A stretch of 64,000 bases of DNA. Origin: an uncultured delta proteobacterium (lineage in GTDB: Bacteria > Desulfobacterota > Desulfovibrionia > Desulfovibrionales > Desulfovibrionaceae). Below are positions 44,942 through 54,014 of the stretch, in pieces; position 1 is the first letter of the stretch; every line of letters begins with the position of its first letter. A program made the translations under genes and the position numbers. The stretch spans positions 1 through 64,000 of the forward strand of contig CAIMRY010000040.1 in the NCBI GenBank assembly GCA_903843965.1. Reading direction: 5' to 3'. The notes under the pieces are model-generated. The model worked only from the letters and a program-made list of their open reading frames with translations. It was not told where the DNA came from and did not search any database.

Positions 44942-44965
44942 AAAGCCCCCTTTCGGGGCCTTTAC
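44942..44965 (-). terminator. Terminator at the left edge of the integrated element
   Basis: Minus-strand stem AAGGCCCC / GGGGGCTT with a GAAA tetraloop, followed by TCTTGTTT. It is placed to stop leftward transcription leaving the element. It lies in the 465-nt gap 44711-45175, which otherwise contains only attachment sequences. Confidence 0.7.
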
Positions 44966-45045
44966 ACCTGGCCAGAGGCGGAAAGCCGGAAAATTCCCAC
45001 TTCGAATGGCCCACGTTGGGGTCAAGGCCAGCACGGCCTTGGACA

Positions 45046-45148
45046 GCCTTGGAGGCTAGCGATGCAGAAAGTAGAGAATGGCCGGGAGCACACGGGATAA
45101 GCCGATCTTGCAGTTGACGAAAGTAAAAGTGTACGCAAAAGTGTACAC
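45046..45148 (+). repeat. Left attachment site and integrase arm sites
   Basis: GCCTTGGAGGCTAG (45046-45059) and CGATGCAGAA (45060-45069) both recur at the right end (55967-55980 and 55990-55999). GTGTACGC and GTGTACAC (45129-45136, 45141-45148) lie 12 nt apart. The same motif occurs beside the integrase gene (55810-55817, 55861-55868), fitting arm-type integrase binding sites. Confidence 0.7.
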
Positions 45149-45175
45149 ATTCGGGCGGGGCGCGCCTGCCACCAG

Positions 45176-45523
45176 CTACCCCTTGAAGGCCGCTTCCTCG
45201 TCGCGGTCCACCAGTTCAAGGAACGCCTCAAGCGTGTTGACGCTGGGGCAAGGCCAGTAGCGGTGCCACTTCAAATCCGCGCGCATCCAATAGACCTTCC
45301 ATTCGTTAGAGCCCTTGACATACGTGGCCTTGGCGAAGCCGAGGGAAGAATACTCGCTTGGGTTGTTCCACCTGGGCCGCGTCTCCAAAAGCTCCACACT
45401 CTGGCCGGTGATGCTGAAATCCCAGCGCAGCTTGGCCCGGATGTGCGGCCCAGGCCCGCACGTGGCGCAGAACTCTTTCAGCAGCTTCTCGCACCGCTTG
45501 AGCTCAAATTCGCTGAAGGCCAT
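45176..45523 (-). CDS. DUF3024 protein
   Basis: A 115-aa protein whose sequence matches the DUF3024 pattern: IRAKLRWDFSITGQSVELLETRPRWNNPSEYSSLGFAKATYVKGSNEWKVYWMRADLKWHRYWPCP. The PRW...KxxYVKxxxxWKVYWxRxDLKWHxY string is characteristic. Function unknown; members often occur in mobile or defence regions. ATG 45523 is taken, though ATG 45550 is possible. It is the last gene before the left end of the element. Confidence 0.8.
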   Translation of the reverse strand: MAFSEFELKRCEKLLKEFCATCGPGPHIRAKLRWDFSITGQSVELLETRPRWNNPSEYSSLGFAKATYVKGSNEWKVYWMRADLKWHRYWPCPSVNTLEAFLELVDRDEEAAFKG

Positions 45524-45689
45524 AGGCTGTCCTGGGTTCCACCCGTTCACAAGTCATTGCCGCTGTCCCGGCCCCTACGCCAACCGGTACGCCCCCTTCC
45601 CCCCATTCACACAGACCCACCGTTAATGCTTGGATAAAATCATATCAAAAAGCCCAGCCTGAGCGGGGTTGACTTATGGGCGGCGACTT

Positions 45690-46538
45690 CTACTTGTCCC
45701 CGATCTCTGTTTTCTTCTTTTCTCGCTCAATCTGCTTAATGCTCTTCTCGGGGTTCGGGAGAGCTTCAGGCATTGTCCCGCCCAATTCCTTGATGGTTTG
45801 GCGGACCTTCTTCCCAACTTCAAAATGCGTTTGATTGGCCGCCACCTTGCCTTGAACGTTGTCACGGCGCAGCTTCTCTTCCGTCTGAGTGGCGCGGAAC
45901 AGATTTGCCGCCAGCTCTGTACTCCCCATGTGGTCAAGTATTTGGTGGCTCTTCTTCAGCCCTTTCTTGTGGTGAATGTCTTTGGCTCCCAGTCCCCCGT
46001 AGAGCCCCTTGTACCCGTGGTCCTGGAAAATGGCATAGTCCACACCAGCCTCTACGCCTGCGACTTTTGCAGCGGCGGACAGCGCCTTGTTATGCTCTTT
46101 CATCTCGCCGCGAAACATGAGACGCCTTGCATCTTCGGATAGCCCAGAAAAGCCCTTGTCCTCTGCAATCTCTTGGCGTCTCGTTTGAATTGCGAAATAG
46201 GTTTGCCCATTGGCGATGACGGGCTTTGAGGGGTCGCCATTTTGCACGATGAGGTAGCAAGCATACCGAGATAGCAGGTAATCCTTTATGCCACGTTGCG
46301 CACCAGAACCAAGGTCGACCATTTTGATGGTCTCGTCAAAATGGTTACTCGAATTATGCCCAGAGGCTGCGCACGCGAGCTTTCCCTTCTCGATAACCTG
46401 AGTAAAGTTTCTCCAGTTCGGATAGTCAAGCAAGGGAGCCAGTTCACGGGCAAACCAAAACTCATTCCCGTTTTCATCCACCTTGCGGATGCTTTCAAAC
46501 GTCAGGTGGTGCGCGCTAATGATCTCGTCTGGGCTCAT
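45690..46538 (-). CDS. DinD-like (BRO-N) DNA-damage-inducible protein
   Basis: A 282-aa protein with an N-terminal BRO-like domain (FWFARELAPLLDYPNWRNFTQVIEKGK...GAQRGIKDYLLSRYACYLIVQNGDPSKPVIANGQTYFAIQTRRQE) and the DinD C-terminal region (DARRLMFRGEMKEHNKALSAAAKVAGVEA...GYKGLYGGLGAKDIHHKKGLKKSHQILDHMGSTELAANLFRATQTEEKL). E. coli DinD inhibits RecA filament functions. On a mobile element it may modulate host recombination or the SOS response. A single-gene spacing of about 50 nt separates it from the restriction enzyme gene. A LexA site was not identified. Confidence 0.9.
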   Translation of the reverse strand: MSPDEIISAHHLTFESIRKVDENGNEFWFARELAPLLDYPNWRNFTQVIEKGKLACAASGHNSSNHFDETIKMVDLGSGAQRGIKDYLLSRYACYLIVQNGDPSKPVIANGQTYFAIQTRRQEIAEDKGFSGLSEDARRLMFRGEMKEHNKALSAAAKVAGVEAGVDYAIFQDHGYKGLYGGLGAKDIHHKKGLKKSHQILDHMGSTELAANLFRATQTEEKLRRDNVQGKVAANQTHFEVGKKVRQTIKELGGTMPEALPNPEKSIKQIEREKKKTEIGDK

Positions 46539-46589
46539 ACTCTACCCCTCACAGTTTTGATCTCAAGAAATCGCCGCGACAGCACGAAC

Positions 46590-49500
46590 CTACGCCAACC
46601 GGTACTCCCCGCCCTCCCCCACTCTTACAAACCCCTGCGCCGCCAGCGTCTCCAGAATCTCCTGCACCTTCGCGCGTGGTGCCCTTGCATAGACCTGGGC
46701 CACCTGTTCCGCCGTGGCGGGCTCGCCAAAGGACGCCAGGGCCGAGCGCACGGCCTGGAACTGTTCCGGCAGGGTTGCGGGCCAGATGCGCGGCACGGCC
46801 TTGCCCACACGCTTGGACGGGCGCTTGGCGGGCGCGCCCTTCTTTTTGGGCTTGGCGGGGTACTCCAGGCCCAGCTTGGCCTGTTTGACCGGCCTGGCCT
46901 TGGCTCGGCACTGGTACTCGGGCCGCAGCCAGTGGATGATGCCGTCTTTCTCTTCTGCCGCGCGCTTGTGATTCAGATCCACCAACCGGGCCAGGATGTC
47001 CGCCTCGGGCAGGTCCGCAGGCCAGCCGTAGGCCTGGGCAACCGCCGCGTCCAGCTCGTCATGGAACTGGCGAAGCGTGGTAACAAGCCCCTTGTCGTTG
47101 ATTTCGCGCTCTTTGGCCGTCAGCTCCCGCCCGGCGCGCAGGGCCTCCAGCACGTTGTACATGCCCGTCAGCGTCAGGTCCGGGTGCAGGGCCTGCCGGT
47201 CCTTGCGGTGCTTGTCCAGGCGCTCGCCCAGGTCGCGGATGCGCTCTTTCAGGTCCGGGGTGGGGTCGGGGAAGGGGAAGGGGTCAAAGCATACGGTCTT
47301 GCTGTATACGGGGTCATTGCCCACCCCAAGATTGCCGCCAGCGGCCAGCGCCCATGCAACATGGATGCGGCTGGACAAAATGCCCAGGTGGTATGCGTCG
47401 GCAGAGGCAACGGCTATGAGCTTATCATCGGGCAGGATTTCTTCAGGTTCAAAGGTGAAGAAACGGTGTCTGGCAACCTGCCCCGTCACGATATATCGGG
47501 GGAGGTCCGCAAGCGCTGGCCGGAAGGTTGCCCGAGGCTCCGCAAAAATCCACCAGATGTTCCGATGCCCGTCCCGGCGCTTTTGGTCTCGCTCTGGCTT
47601 AACGCGCTCAAGTAGCCATTGGTAGACTTCCGGGAAACTGCGCCTTGCCTCTTCTTCCGTCAGCCCGAAAAGGTCTATGGCCCAAACGCCGCGCGGAATG
47701 TCCGTGATGTCCCGGCCATTGCGGTAGGGGCGGATATACTTTTCAAGGCCAGGGATGCGGCCCAGGCCAAGGGTCTTGGCTTCAGCTTCCGATACGAGGA
47801 AGCCCTTGCCAACGGGAATGACGCCTCTACAGGCCATGCCATCGTTTGCGTTCAACGGAACGGCTCCAACAACATCAGCCCCGACAGTCAAATCCGCATG
47901 GATGCGCCCAACCGCCTCCTCCAGCGTCACGTGCTGCTCCGGTCCGTCCGTGGCCTTCTCCGCCGTCACCTTGGCCAGGGTGCCGTCAAAGGTCCCGGCC
48001 ATGCCAACGGTCATGGCGATGCGCACGGCGGCACCGTCCGAGGCGTCAACCCAAGGGTGGTCCGGCACGGCAAAAACCAGGGACAGCGGGGGCGCGGCCT
48101 CCAACTGCGTGGCCACAATGCGCCGGTTGAACACCTGCGTCAGGCTGTTGGTCGTAATGAGCCCAAAGCGGCGGGCCTTGCCGCTGCGCGTCAGCTCTGC
48201 GGCCTTGTGCCACCAGTACATGACGAAATCGCAGGATTCCGGCAGGGCCGGGTAGGCCTTGCCCAGCGCGTCCACATAGCCGCTGCCCAGGGCCGTGCGG
48301 CGCACCTTGTTGCCGATGAACGGCGGGTTGCCTACGATGAAATCCGCGTCCGGCCACTCCGCAGGCCGGGGCTTCTCGTACAGCAGCTCCTCCACCTGCG
48401 CGGCCTCGTCCGGCACCTCGCGGCCCGTCACCGGGTCCAGCTTCATGGTGTGGCCGTCCCAGCGCGTTTTGACCCTGCCGTGGCCGTCGGTGGCCGTGCG
48501 CACGCCGTCGTAGTCCAGCACGGCGTCCCGGAATTCGATGTTGCTGAAGGTGCGGATGATGGGCTCGGGCGGCTCCTCCATCCGGCCATGCGTGCGGAAA
48601 AACCACTGCCAGTAGCCGATCCACAGCACCATCTCCGCAATGTGCGCGGCGCGCGGGTTCAGCTCCAGGCCCAGGAACTGGTGCGGGTCCACGTCGGTCA
48701 GCTTGGGCTGATACGCGCCGTAGGTCTTGGCCTCGGCCACGACCTCGCTTTCCAGGCGCTTCATGTGCTCCAGGGTGACGTACAGGAAGTTGCCGGAGCC
48801 GCAGGCCGGGTCGAGCACGCGCACGGCGCGCAGGCGGTCCAGAAAGCCCAGAATCTCGGCCTGGGCCTCGGGCATCCGGTCCTGGTCGGCCAGCAGCTTT
48901 GCGGCGGACTGCGCGTTGTGCCAGTCCTCGCGCAGGGGGTAGATGACCGTGGGCAGCACCAGGCGCTCCACATAGGCGCGGGGCGTGTAGTGCGCGCCCA
49001 GCTTGTGGCGGTCGCGCGGGCTCAGGGCGCGCTCCAAAAGCGTGCCGAAAATGGCGGGCTCCACCTCTTTCCAATCGGCCTTCGCCGCCGCCAGCAGAAT
49101 GGCGACCTGCGCGCCGGACAGGGGCAGCACCTCAGGATAGGCGAAGATGTTGCCGTTGAAGCGGCGAAGGCGTTCGCCCAGCCTGGCGGAATGTTTCCCC
49201 GCGTTCATGGCGGTCCAGAGGTCTTGCACCATGCTTGGAAAAGCGTCTGGCGATTCGGCGGCCCGGCTCAGGATGTCCTGGAAGCAGTTGGCCGGGAGCA
49301 GGCCCACATCCTCGGCAAACATGGTGAACAGGCAGCGGATGAGGAAGGCCGCGACCTTGGCCGGGGTGTGGCCGTCGGTGTCCAGGCTCTTGGCCAGCTG
49401 GGCCAGGTAGCCCGCGATCTCCGTGGTGACGCGCGCGGCCCGGCGTGAGGGGTCGAGCGACAGCGGTTCGGTCCAGAGGGTCTGGAAGAGCGCCTGCACT

Positions 49501-50060
49501 TCTGCTTTGGCGAGGTCCGCCAGGGGGATGCGCCGGTTGCCCTGGTCCGGGAACGGGATGTAGATGCCGCCGGTACAGGAGAATTCGGCGTAGATGTCGA
49601 AGCAGTGGCCCACGTCGGCCACGATGATGAACGGCGGGCGGCCCTCGGCCACGGGCAGGGCGCGCACGTACTGTTCGGCCTGGCGCTTGGCGCGGGCCAT
49701 GGTGTCTTCCCAGGCGCGGGAGCCGCGCTTGACGGCGCTGGATTTGGTGAGGCCCGCAATGGGGATGGTGAGCTGCGTTTTGGCGGCTATGTCCTGACCC
49801 TGTTTGGACTCCAGCACGAAGCAGCCGCGCTTGTACAGGTCCAGGCGCTTCAGCTCGGACTTGCCGTCGCCCAGGGGCAGGTACACCTTGCGCTCGAAGC
49901 AGTAGGCGTTGGTCTCGTTGTCGGGGGTGGCCGGGTCCGGCGGGGGGAAGTTGAAGAGCGCGCACAGCTCGCTCAGGAAAAGCTGGGAGTTGGCCAGCTC
50001 ATTGCCGCCAGCTTTTGACCAGCGGGCGATGAAGGCGGCAACGGCGTTGGCATCAGGCAT
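46590..50060 (-). CDS. MmeI-like type IIL restriction-modification enzyme
   Basis: A 1156-aa single-chain restriction and methylation enzyme. The N-terminal nuclease has D74 and E84-x-K86 (KRLDLYKRGCFVLESKQ), the PD-(D/E)xK pattern of MmeI relatives. A helical spacer covers about 200-360. The N6-adenine methyltransferase has GAHYTPRAYVERLVLP, motif I VLDPACGSGNFLYV and motif IV FIVGNPPFIGNKVR (NPPF). A target-recognition region follows (about 680-920). It is longer than MmeI (about 920 aa): the extra C terminus ends in a winged-helix-like module (FGEPATAEQVAQVYARAPRAKVQEILETLAAQGFVRV). It is probably a self-contained defence gene; the recognition site cannot be predicted. Confidence 0.88.
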   Translation of the reverse strand: MPDANAVAAFIARWSKAGGNELANSQLFLSELCALFNFPPPDPATPDNETNAYCFERKVYLPLGDGKSELKRLDLYKRGCFVLESKQGQDIAAKTQLTIPIAGLTKSSAVKRGSRAWEDTMARAKRQAEQYVRALPVAEGRPPFIIVADVGHCFDIYAEFSCTGGIYIPFPDQGNRRIPLADLAKAEVQALFQTLWTEPLSLDPSRRAARVTTEIAGYLAQLAKSLDTDGHTPAKVAAFLIRCLFTMFAEDVGLLPANCFQDILSRAAESPDAFPSMVQDLWTAMNAGKHSARLGERLRRFNGNIFAYPEVLPLSGAQVAILLAAAKADWKEVEPAIFGTLLERALSPRDRHKLGAHYTPRAYVERLVLPTVIYPLREDWHNAQSAAKLLADQDRMPEAQAEILGFLDRLRAVRVLDPACGSGNFLYVTLEHMKRLESEVVAEAKTYGAYQPKLTDVDPHQFLGLELNPRAAHIAEMVLWIGYWQWFFRTHGRMEEPPEPIIRTFSNIEFRDAVLDYDGVRTATDGHGRVKTRWDGHTMKLDPVTGREVPDEAAQVEELLYEKPRPAEWPDADFIVGNPPFIGNKVRRTALGSGYVDALGKAYPALPESCDFVMYWWHKAAELTRSGKARRFGLITTNSLTQVFNRRIVATQLEAAPPLSLVFAVPDHPWVDASDGAAVRIAMTVGMAGTFDGTLAKVTAEKATDGPEQHVTLEEAVGRIHADLTVGADVVGAVPLNANDGMACRGVIPVGKGFLVSEAEAKTLGLGRIPGLEKYIRPYRNGRDITDIPRGVWAIDLFGLTEEEARRSFPEVYQWLLERVKPERDQKRRDGHRNIWWIFAEPRATFRPALADLPRYIVTGQVARHRFFTFEPEEILPDDKLIAVASADAYHLGILSSRIHVAWALAAGGNLGVGNDPVYSKTVCFDPFPFPDPTPDLKERIRDLGERLDKHRKDRQALHPDLTLTGMYNVLEALRAGRELTAKEREINDKGLVTTLRQFHDELDAAVAQAYGWPADLPEADILARLVDLNHKRAAEEKDGIIHWLRPEYQCRAKARPVKQAKLGLEYPAKPKKKGAPAKRPSKRVGKAVPRIWPATLPEQFQAVRSALASFGEPATAEQVAQVYARAPRAKVQEILETLAAQGFVRVGEGGEYRLA

Positions 50061-50143
50061 GGCGGCGGCAACTCCCCTCGTTGCCGGGACGTTACAGAAA
50101 ACCGCGTGGGCTGGCTAGGGGGAAGTGGAGGAAGCGGAGACGG

Positions 50144-50476
50144 TTAGAGGAAGGCCTTCCAGGGCATGTCCAGGGCCTTGCCCAGGCGCTTGGCCATTTC
50201 CTTGCCAATGGGCCTGAGCCCGCGCTCCATCTCCGAGATATTGGACACATGCACGCCAATGGCAACGGCAAGCACGGCCTGGGTCATGCCGCGCAAGCCC
50301 CGCGCGCCGCGCAGCACGGTGCCGGGCGTGGAATGCGGGAACACCGAATCCGCCGGGATGTTCGGTTCGGCGGCCTCGGCAATGGCGCGGGCCACGGCGT
50401 CGCCGCGCTCCTGCGGCACCACGGCCATGATCTCCACCATGCCGTCAGTACGGGGCGTTCTCGTGAGTTCCAACAT
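50144..50476 (-). CDS. XRE-type antitoxin
   Basis: A 110-aa protein with a C-terminal Cro/C1-type helix-turn-helix (LRGARGLRGMTQAVLAVAIGVHVSNISEMERGLRPIGKEMAKRLGKALDM) and an N-terminal part (about 1-55, VEIMAVVPQERGDAVARAIAEA) that probably contacts the toxin. It overlaps the RelE-like toxin gene by 32 nt, in the toxin-first order of HigBA-type modules. It is likely to repress the operon through the dyad at 50743-50759. It separates the restriction enzyme gene from the replication region of the element. Confidence 0.85.
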   Translation of the reverse strand: MLELTRTPRTDGMVEIMAVVPQERGDAVARAIAEAAEPNIPADSVFPHSTPGTVLRGARGLRGMTQAVLAVAIGVHVSNISEMERGLRPIGKEMAKRLGKALDMPWKAFL

Positions 50477-50732
50477 ATGTCACCTCCACTAGTTGCACGG
50501 AACGTTCCCGGACCTGCCAGACAGCCACATACGTCGGCCTGCCCTTGTTCAGGTGGCAGTGGTACACGTCCCCGGCCCTGTTCTTGAGCTTGCCGAAGTG
50601 CGGCATGGTTGGCTGGAGCGGTCCGCCGTATTCAATGGCCTTGCGCAGGGCGTCCAGCCGCTCGGCAATGCGCCGGGGCAGGCTTCGTGTCTGTTTGGCC
50701 GCCTTGGCCGTAAACTCCACTGTCCACTGCAT
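50445..50732 (-). CDS. RelE/HigB-like toxin of the integrative element
   Basis: A 95-aa RelE-superfamily protein (MQWTVEFTAKAAKQTRSLPRRIAERLDALRKAIEYGGPLQPTMPHFGKLKNRAGDVYHCHLNKGRPTYVAVWQVRERSVQLVEVTYVGTHENAPY). The VEFTAKAAKQTRSLP start and HCHLNKGRPTYVAVWQV core strand match ribosome-dependent mRNA interferases. ATG 50732 is preferred to ATG 50741 because the latter lies inside the -10 box. With this start the mRNA would be leaderless, as for hicA. It overlaps the antitoxin gene. Confidence 0.88.
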   Translation of the reverse strand: MQWTVEFTAKAAKQTRSLPRRIAERLDALRKAIEYGGPLQPTMPHFGKLKNRAGDVYHCHLNKGRPTYVAVWQVRERSVQLVEVTYVGTHENAPY

Positions 50733-50738
50733 GGGGTG

Positions 50739-50767
50739 CATATAGCCAGAAATTGGTTATGCGTCAA
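50739..50767 (-). promoter_or_regulatory. Promoter and operator of the element's TA module
   Basis: Minus-strand TTGACG (50767-50762), a 17-nt spacer and TATATG (50744-50739). The dyad TAGCCA / TGGTTA (one mismatch) with a 5-nt centre, 50743-50759, lies between the boxes. The -10 box ends 6 nt before ATG 50732. Confidence 0.65.
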
Positions 50768-51450
50768 GGCGGTACGCCACGTCCCTACTTTTTCCCTCAG
50801 TTTTGGCAGAGCGTGTAAACGAGAGTCCAACCGGTCCAGAGGCAAGAGGTCCAAACTTTTTGCCCCCCCACCCCCAGGTATGGCTTCTCCGGCCCGTCCT
50901 CGCGTAAGCGGGAAGTCTGCAAAAAATCAAATGAAATCATGTAACAGATCGTGCCTGGACATCAATATTCTACCCGGCGGCTAGGTTTGGCGGAACGTCG
51001 CTCCCTGGTCCTGGTGTGGGGCAGTTCGGAAGGGCGTCCATTTCCTTCCGGGCTGGCCGATTCTTCAGCCGGAATTGGGTCGTCCCACAAAGTGACAGGT
51101 GCGGACGTTTGCGGACATCTGTGCCGGAAATGCGACGTTCGTAGGTTTTGTAACCCTTTTTCATTTGGCCATTCCGTGATGAAGTATGAAGGCGGCCAAA
51201 GCTGTCCGGCGTGATGTCTGGGAAGGCATGTCCTGTCTATGTCCGTGAGGGTCTGTTGCCGCGCGCTGTCAAGCGGACGGGGCGAAGGCCGGGCACGGGG
51301 GCCTCGTGTCTCTGGTGCCAATGTTTGAGGCGGTGTGAAGAGTCGAAGAGTGAACCGGAAATGCGCCCCGCCAACAACGGTCCGGGCTCCGGAGAGGGCC
51401 AAAGTCGACCAGAATTCCCTGGTCTGCACCCGCGCTTGGGTGAAACCCTG
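50768..51450. other. Non-coding region between the TA module and the iteron cluster
   Basis: About 680 nt with no convincing gene. Open frames on both strands lack ribosome-binding sites and family resemblance. The composition is mixed, with AT-richer patches near 50920-50970 and 51140-51190. A regulatory RNA or replication-control region is possible but not shown. Confidence 0.4.
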
Positions 51451-51528
51451 TTCGCATAATTCGCAGTATTCGCAGAATCACCCGCCTGCCCAGCTGGCGA
51501 ATTGTGCGAATTGTGCGAATACTGCGAG
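51451..51528. repeat. Inverted clusters of 9-bp iterons, candidate replication origin
   Basis: Three direct units TTCGCA-N3 start at 51451, 51460 and 51469. Facing them are four units with period 9 (GGCGAA 51496, TGCGAA 51505, TGCGAA 51514, TGCGAG 51523), the same hexamer on the other strand. The inner 14-mer TCGCAGTATTCGCA (51461-51474) reappears inverted at 51514-51527. The cluster lies 60 nt beyond the end of the Toprim/DUF3987 gene. Iterons near such a gene are typical of P4-like origins. Confidence 0.6.
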
Positions 51529-51587
51529 TAGAAGTTCCAAAGGAGTTATATTCTCGGATGTCAGGCGATTCCACTTGGCGGACAGGT

Positions 51588-54014
51588 TCATGGCGCACCC
51601 CGGAAGGCCAGGGGGTTGACGCTGTAGACAGGTGAGGGGGAGCGGCCAGCCTTGCCAGGGTCACGCGCTGGCACCTGGGCCGGGAATATGTACGCCCGCT
51701 CTTCCAAGATGGTGAGCCCGGCCCGCACCTGTTCCATTTTCGGATAGCGGCCCTTCACCTTCTCGAAGGCGTCCCGCGCCTGGAATGCGTCAATGCGCCT
51801 GTCCACAATCCAGGCCAGGATATGCTTTGCGCATCCAATGTCCGGGTCCGCCCCCATGAGGGCGAAGGCGGCTTTGGCGTGTCCAATGAGGACCGCCGCC
51901 AGCCCGAGCGCCTGTTGCATGGTGCCCAGGCCGATAGGGTGCAGGTGCGGGGCCTCATGCTCCACCAGATGCAGAAGACCAGCCAGCCGGATTGCAGCGC
52001 CATGCAGTTTGCCGCCCCAATCGGCTATCAACTCAAGTTCTCCGCCACGGCCCAAGGTCGCTTCCACGTCACGGTGGAAGTTTACCCATTCAATGTACGC
52101 ATCCGGCGCAAGTTGCAAAAGGTAGGACGTGGGCTTGCCATCTGAGCCCAGCGCCCACGGCAGGAACAAAAGTCCGCGCACCTTGGCCGCGTATCGGGTT
52201 TGAACTGTTTGGGGAATGGGCAACGGTTCCACCTTTCGCTTGCCCACGCGGCTCCGGGGCAACAGGAACAGAAAGCGCCCCAAGAGGCCACGACCACGGA
52301 AACTCGGCTTGTCAGCCAAGCCCCGCACAACTTCCGGCTGTGGTGAAAGGCAGATGGTCAAGACCGGGTCATGGAGCACGATTGGCGGCCCGCTTTTGCG
52401 GTCAACATGAACGGCCTCCCCGGACCAGCATTTCAGCACGGCGTCCAGGTTAGGCACTCCCTTGGAATAGCGCCCCGCCAGGATGTCGAACAGGCCGCCC
52501 TCTGCCTCTATGATGCCCGCCCGCTCTTGCTGGCGTTCCATGAATGCCGGGATTGCCTCCGGTGTCACGTCGTCAATCAGCAGCCGGGGTGCGGCTGGCA
52601 CTTCGGGCAACTCCGCTTCAAGCGCCTTGACCTCATCTATGAGCTTCCGGCGGTCCTCCGGCGTCTTGGCGTTGCCAGCCTTGGCCCGCTTGGCTTCAAT
52701 GGCCTTTTCCAGCGTCTTGCGTTCGCTTAGAGTGTTGCGGATGTTCTCCCGCGCCTCTTCCTGCTCCTCTGTCTCCCAATCAATCAGCGGGCGCTTGCAG
52801 GCTTCCGCCGTGGCGCTCTTGCGTTCGCCAGGGGGCAGAGCCGCCAGGGCATAGATGTTGACGGGCTCCGTGTAGTCCGGGCGCACCTGGACCTTGAATT
52901 TGCGCTGCCCGGCCACGGCCACACAGGACAGGGCATTGATAAGCACCAGCTCAAAGGGCACTTGCAGGCCCTCGGCTACTGCCTCGCAAAATTCCCCCAG
53001 GATTGGAGGCAGCAAGGCGGGATCAACGTCTGGCACGTTCGGCGTATCAAAGCTCACGGGCTGTATGGGGGCCTCTGCCACGGCCACAGGCTTGGATGCT
53101 CCGGCCAGTTGCCCCCGCACCACGTCCAGGCCCTCGGCCTGGTGCAGATCGTTGAAGTCGGTCCGGGCCTTGCCCTGCGCGTCCAGCGGTTCCTTGAAGC
53201 TCGGCAAGGCCAAGGATGCGCCCACGGCCAGTGCCGCCGCAGTCGCCTTGTTCACGCCGGGGTTGCCGTCCGTGGCGTGGTCATCATCGGCGCACAGCAC
53301 AAGCTCCCGCTCCGGGTACTTCTGCCGGGCATAGGCCGCCACGTGCTCTAAGTTCCCGGTGTAGAAGGCGCAGAGGACCGTTTGCCCCGCGGCTTCTCGG
53401 ATGCTCAGGCCTGTTGCCAGGCCCTCGGCAATGTAGAGTGGTCCAACGGCACCCTTGATAGCGAAGTATCCGCCCCTGGTGCGCCCGCCAGGGAGGAACA
53501 GCTTGCCGCCGTCCTCTGCGATGAATTGCAGGGACATGGGCTTGCCATCGTCAGGCGAGAGCACGGGCACAACCAGCCGACCGTCCATGCCGATATTGAG
53601 GCCGGGGCAGGGCTTCACGCCCTTGCGCTCAAGGTAGGGGTGCGTGGTGCAGTCCGTTGCACCGGCCAGGATGCGCCGGGCCTTGTCTGCGGTCTCGGCA
53701 TGGCGCTTGTCCTCTTCGGCTTCACGGGCGCGGCGGTCCGCCTTGATACGGGCCTGTAGCGCCTTGCGCTCGGCTGGGCTCAGGGTGCGCTCTTCCTTGG
53801 CGGTCCAGGTGTCCGTCTCTCCGGTGCGCCAGTTCTGCCACCAGCCGGAAGCGGGCGGGTCCAGGTGCAGGACGTAGGCTCCATCTTTGGCGCTTGGTTT
53901 GCCGTCCACCGGGCACCGGTGCAACTGGCCGTCTGCGATGATTTCGCCGGGGTGCAGGCCCGCCGATTCGATGACGGTACGGAACGTGTTGATTAGGTCC
54001 GTCATTACGGCCAC
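51588..54014 (-). CDS. Toprim/DUF3987 primase-helicase-like replication protein
   Basis: An 808-aa protein. The N-terminal part has zinc-ribbon-like and primase features (GEIIADGQLHRCPVDGKPSAKDGAYVLHLD, WWQNWRTGE). A Toprim domain follows at about 190-270 (GPLYIAEGLATGLSI with the catalytic Glu; LVLCADDDHATDGNPGVNKA with the DxD). The C-terminal 480 residues are DUF3987-like (DVDPALLPPILGEFCEAVAEGLQVPFELVLINALSCVAVAGQRKFKVQV, LAALPPGERKSATAEACKRPL). Such proteins are encoded in P4-like elements and probably start element replication. GTG 54014 directly follows the alpA stop; ATG 54005 is an alternative. Confidence 0.88.
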   Translation of the reverse strand: MAVMTDLINTFRTVIESAGLHPGEIIADGQLHRCPVDGKPSAKDGAYVLHLDPPASGWWQNWRTGETDTWTAKEERTLSPAERKALQARIKADRRAREAEEDKRHAETADKARRILAGATDCTTHPYLERKGVKPCPGLNIGMDGRLVVPVLSPDDGKPMSLQFIAEDGGKLFLPGGRTRGGYFAIKGAVGPLYIAEGLATGLSIREAAGQTVLCAFYTGNLEHVAAYARQKYPERELVLCADDDHATDGNPGVNKATAAALAVGASLALPSFKEPLDAQGKARTDFNDLHQAEGLDVVRGQLAGASKPVAVAEAPIQPVSFDTPNVPDVDPALLPPILGEFCEAVAEGLQVPFELVLINALSCVAVAGQRKFKVQVRPDYTEPVNIYALAALPPGERKSATAEACKRPLIDWETEEQEEARENIRNTLSERKTLEKAIEAKRAKAGNAKTPEDRRKLIDEVKALEAELPEVPAAPRLLIDDVTPEAIPAFMERQQERAGIIEAEGGLFDILAGRYSKGVPNLDAVLKCWSGEAVHVDRKSGPPIVLHDPVLTICLSPQPEVVRGLADKPSFRGRGLLGRFLFLLPRSRVGKRKVEPLPIPQTVQTRYAAKVRGLLFLPWALGSDGKPTSYLLQLAPDAYIEWVNFHRDVEATLGRGGELELIADWGGKLHGAAIRLAGLLHLVEHEAPHLHPIGLGTMQQALGLAAVLIGHAKAAFALMGADPDIGCAKHILAWIVDRRIDAFQARDAFEKVKGRYPKMEQVRAGLTILEERAYIFPAQVPARDPGKAGRSPSPVYSVNPLAFRGAP

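Noticed and set aside
46296-50018. Long plus-strand open frames opposite the MmeI-like gene
   Set aside because: They are shadows of the high-GC third-position bias of a convincing 1156-codon gene.
50951-51429. Small frames on both strands in the gap before the replication gene
   Set aside because: They lack ribosome-binding sites, overlap each other antisense and have no recognisable pattern.
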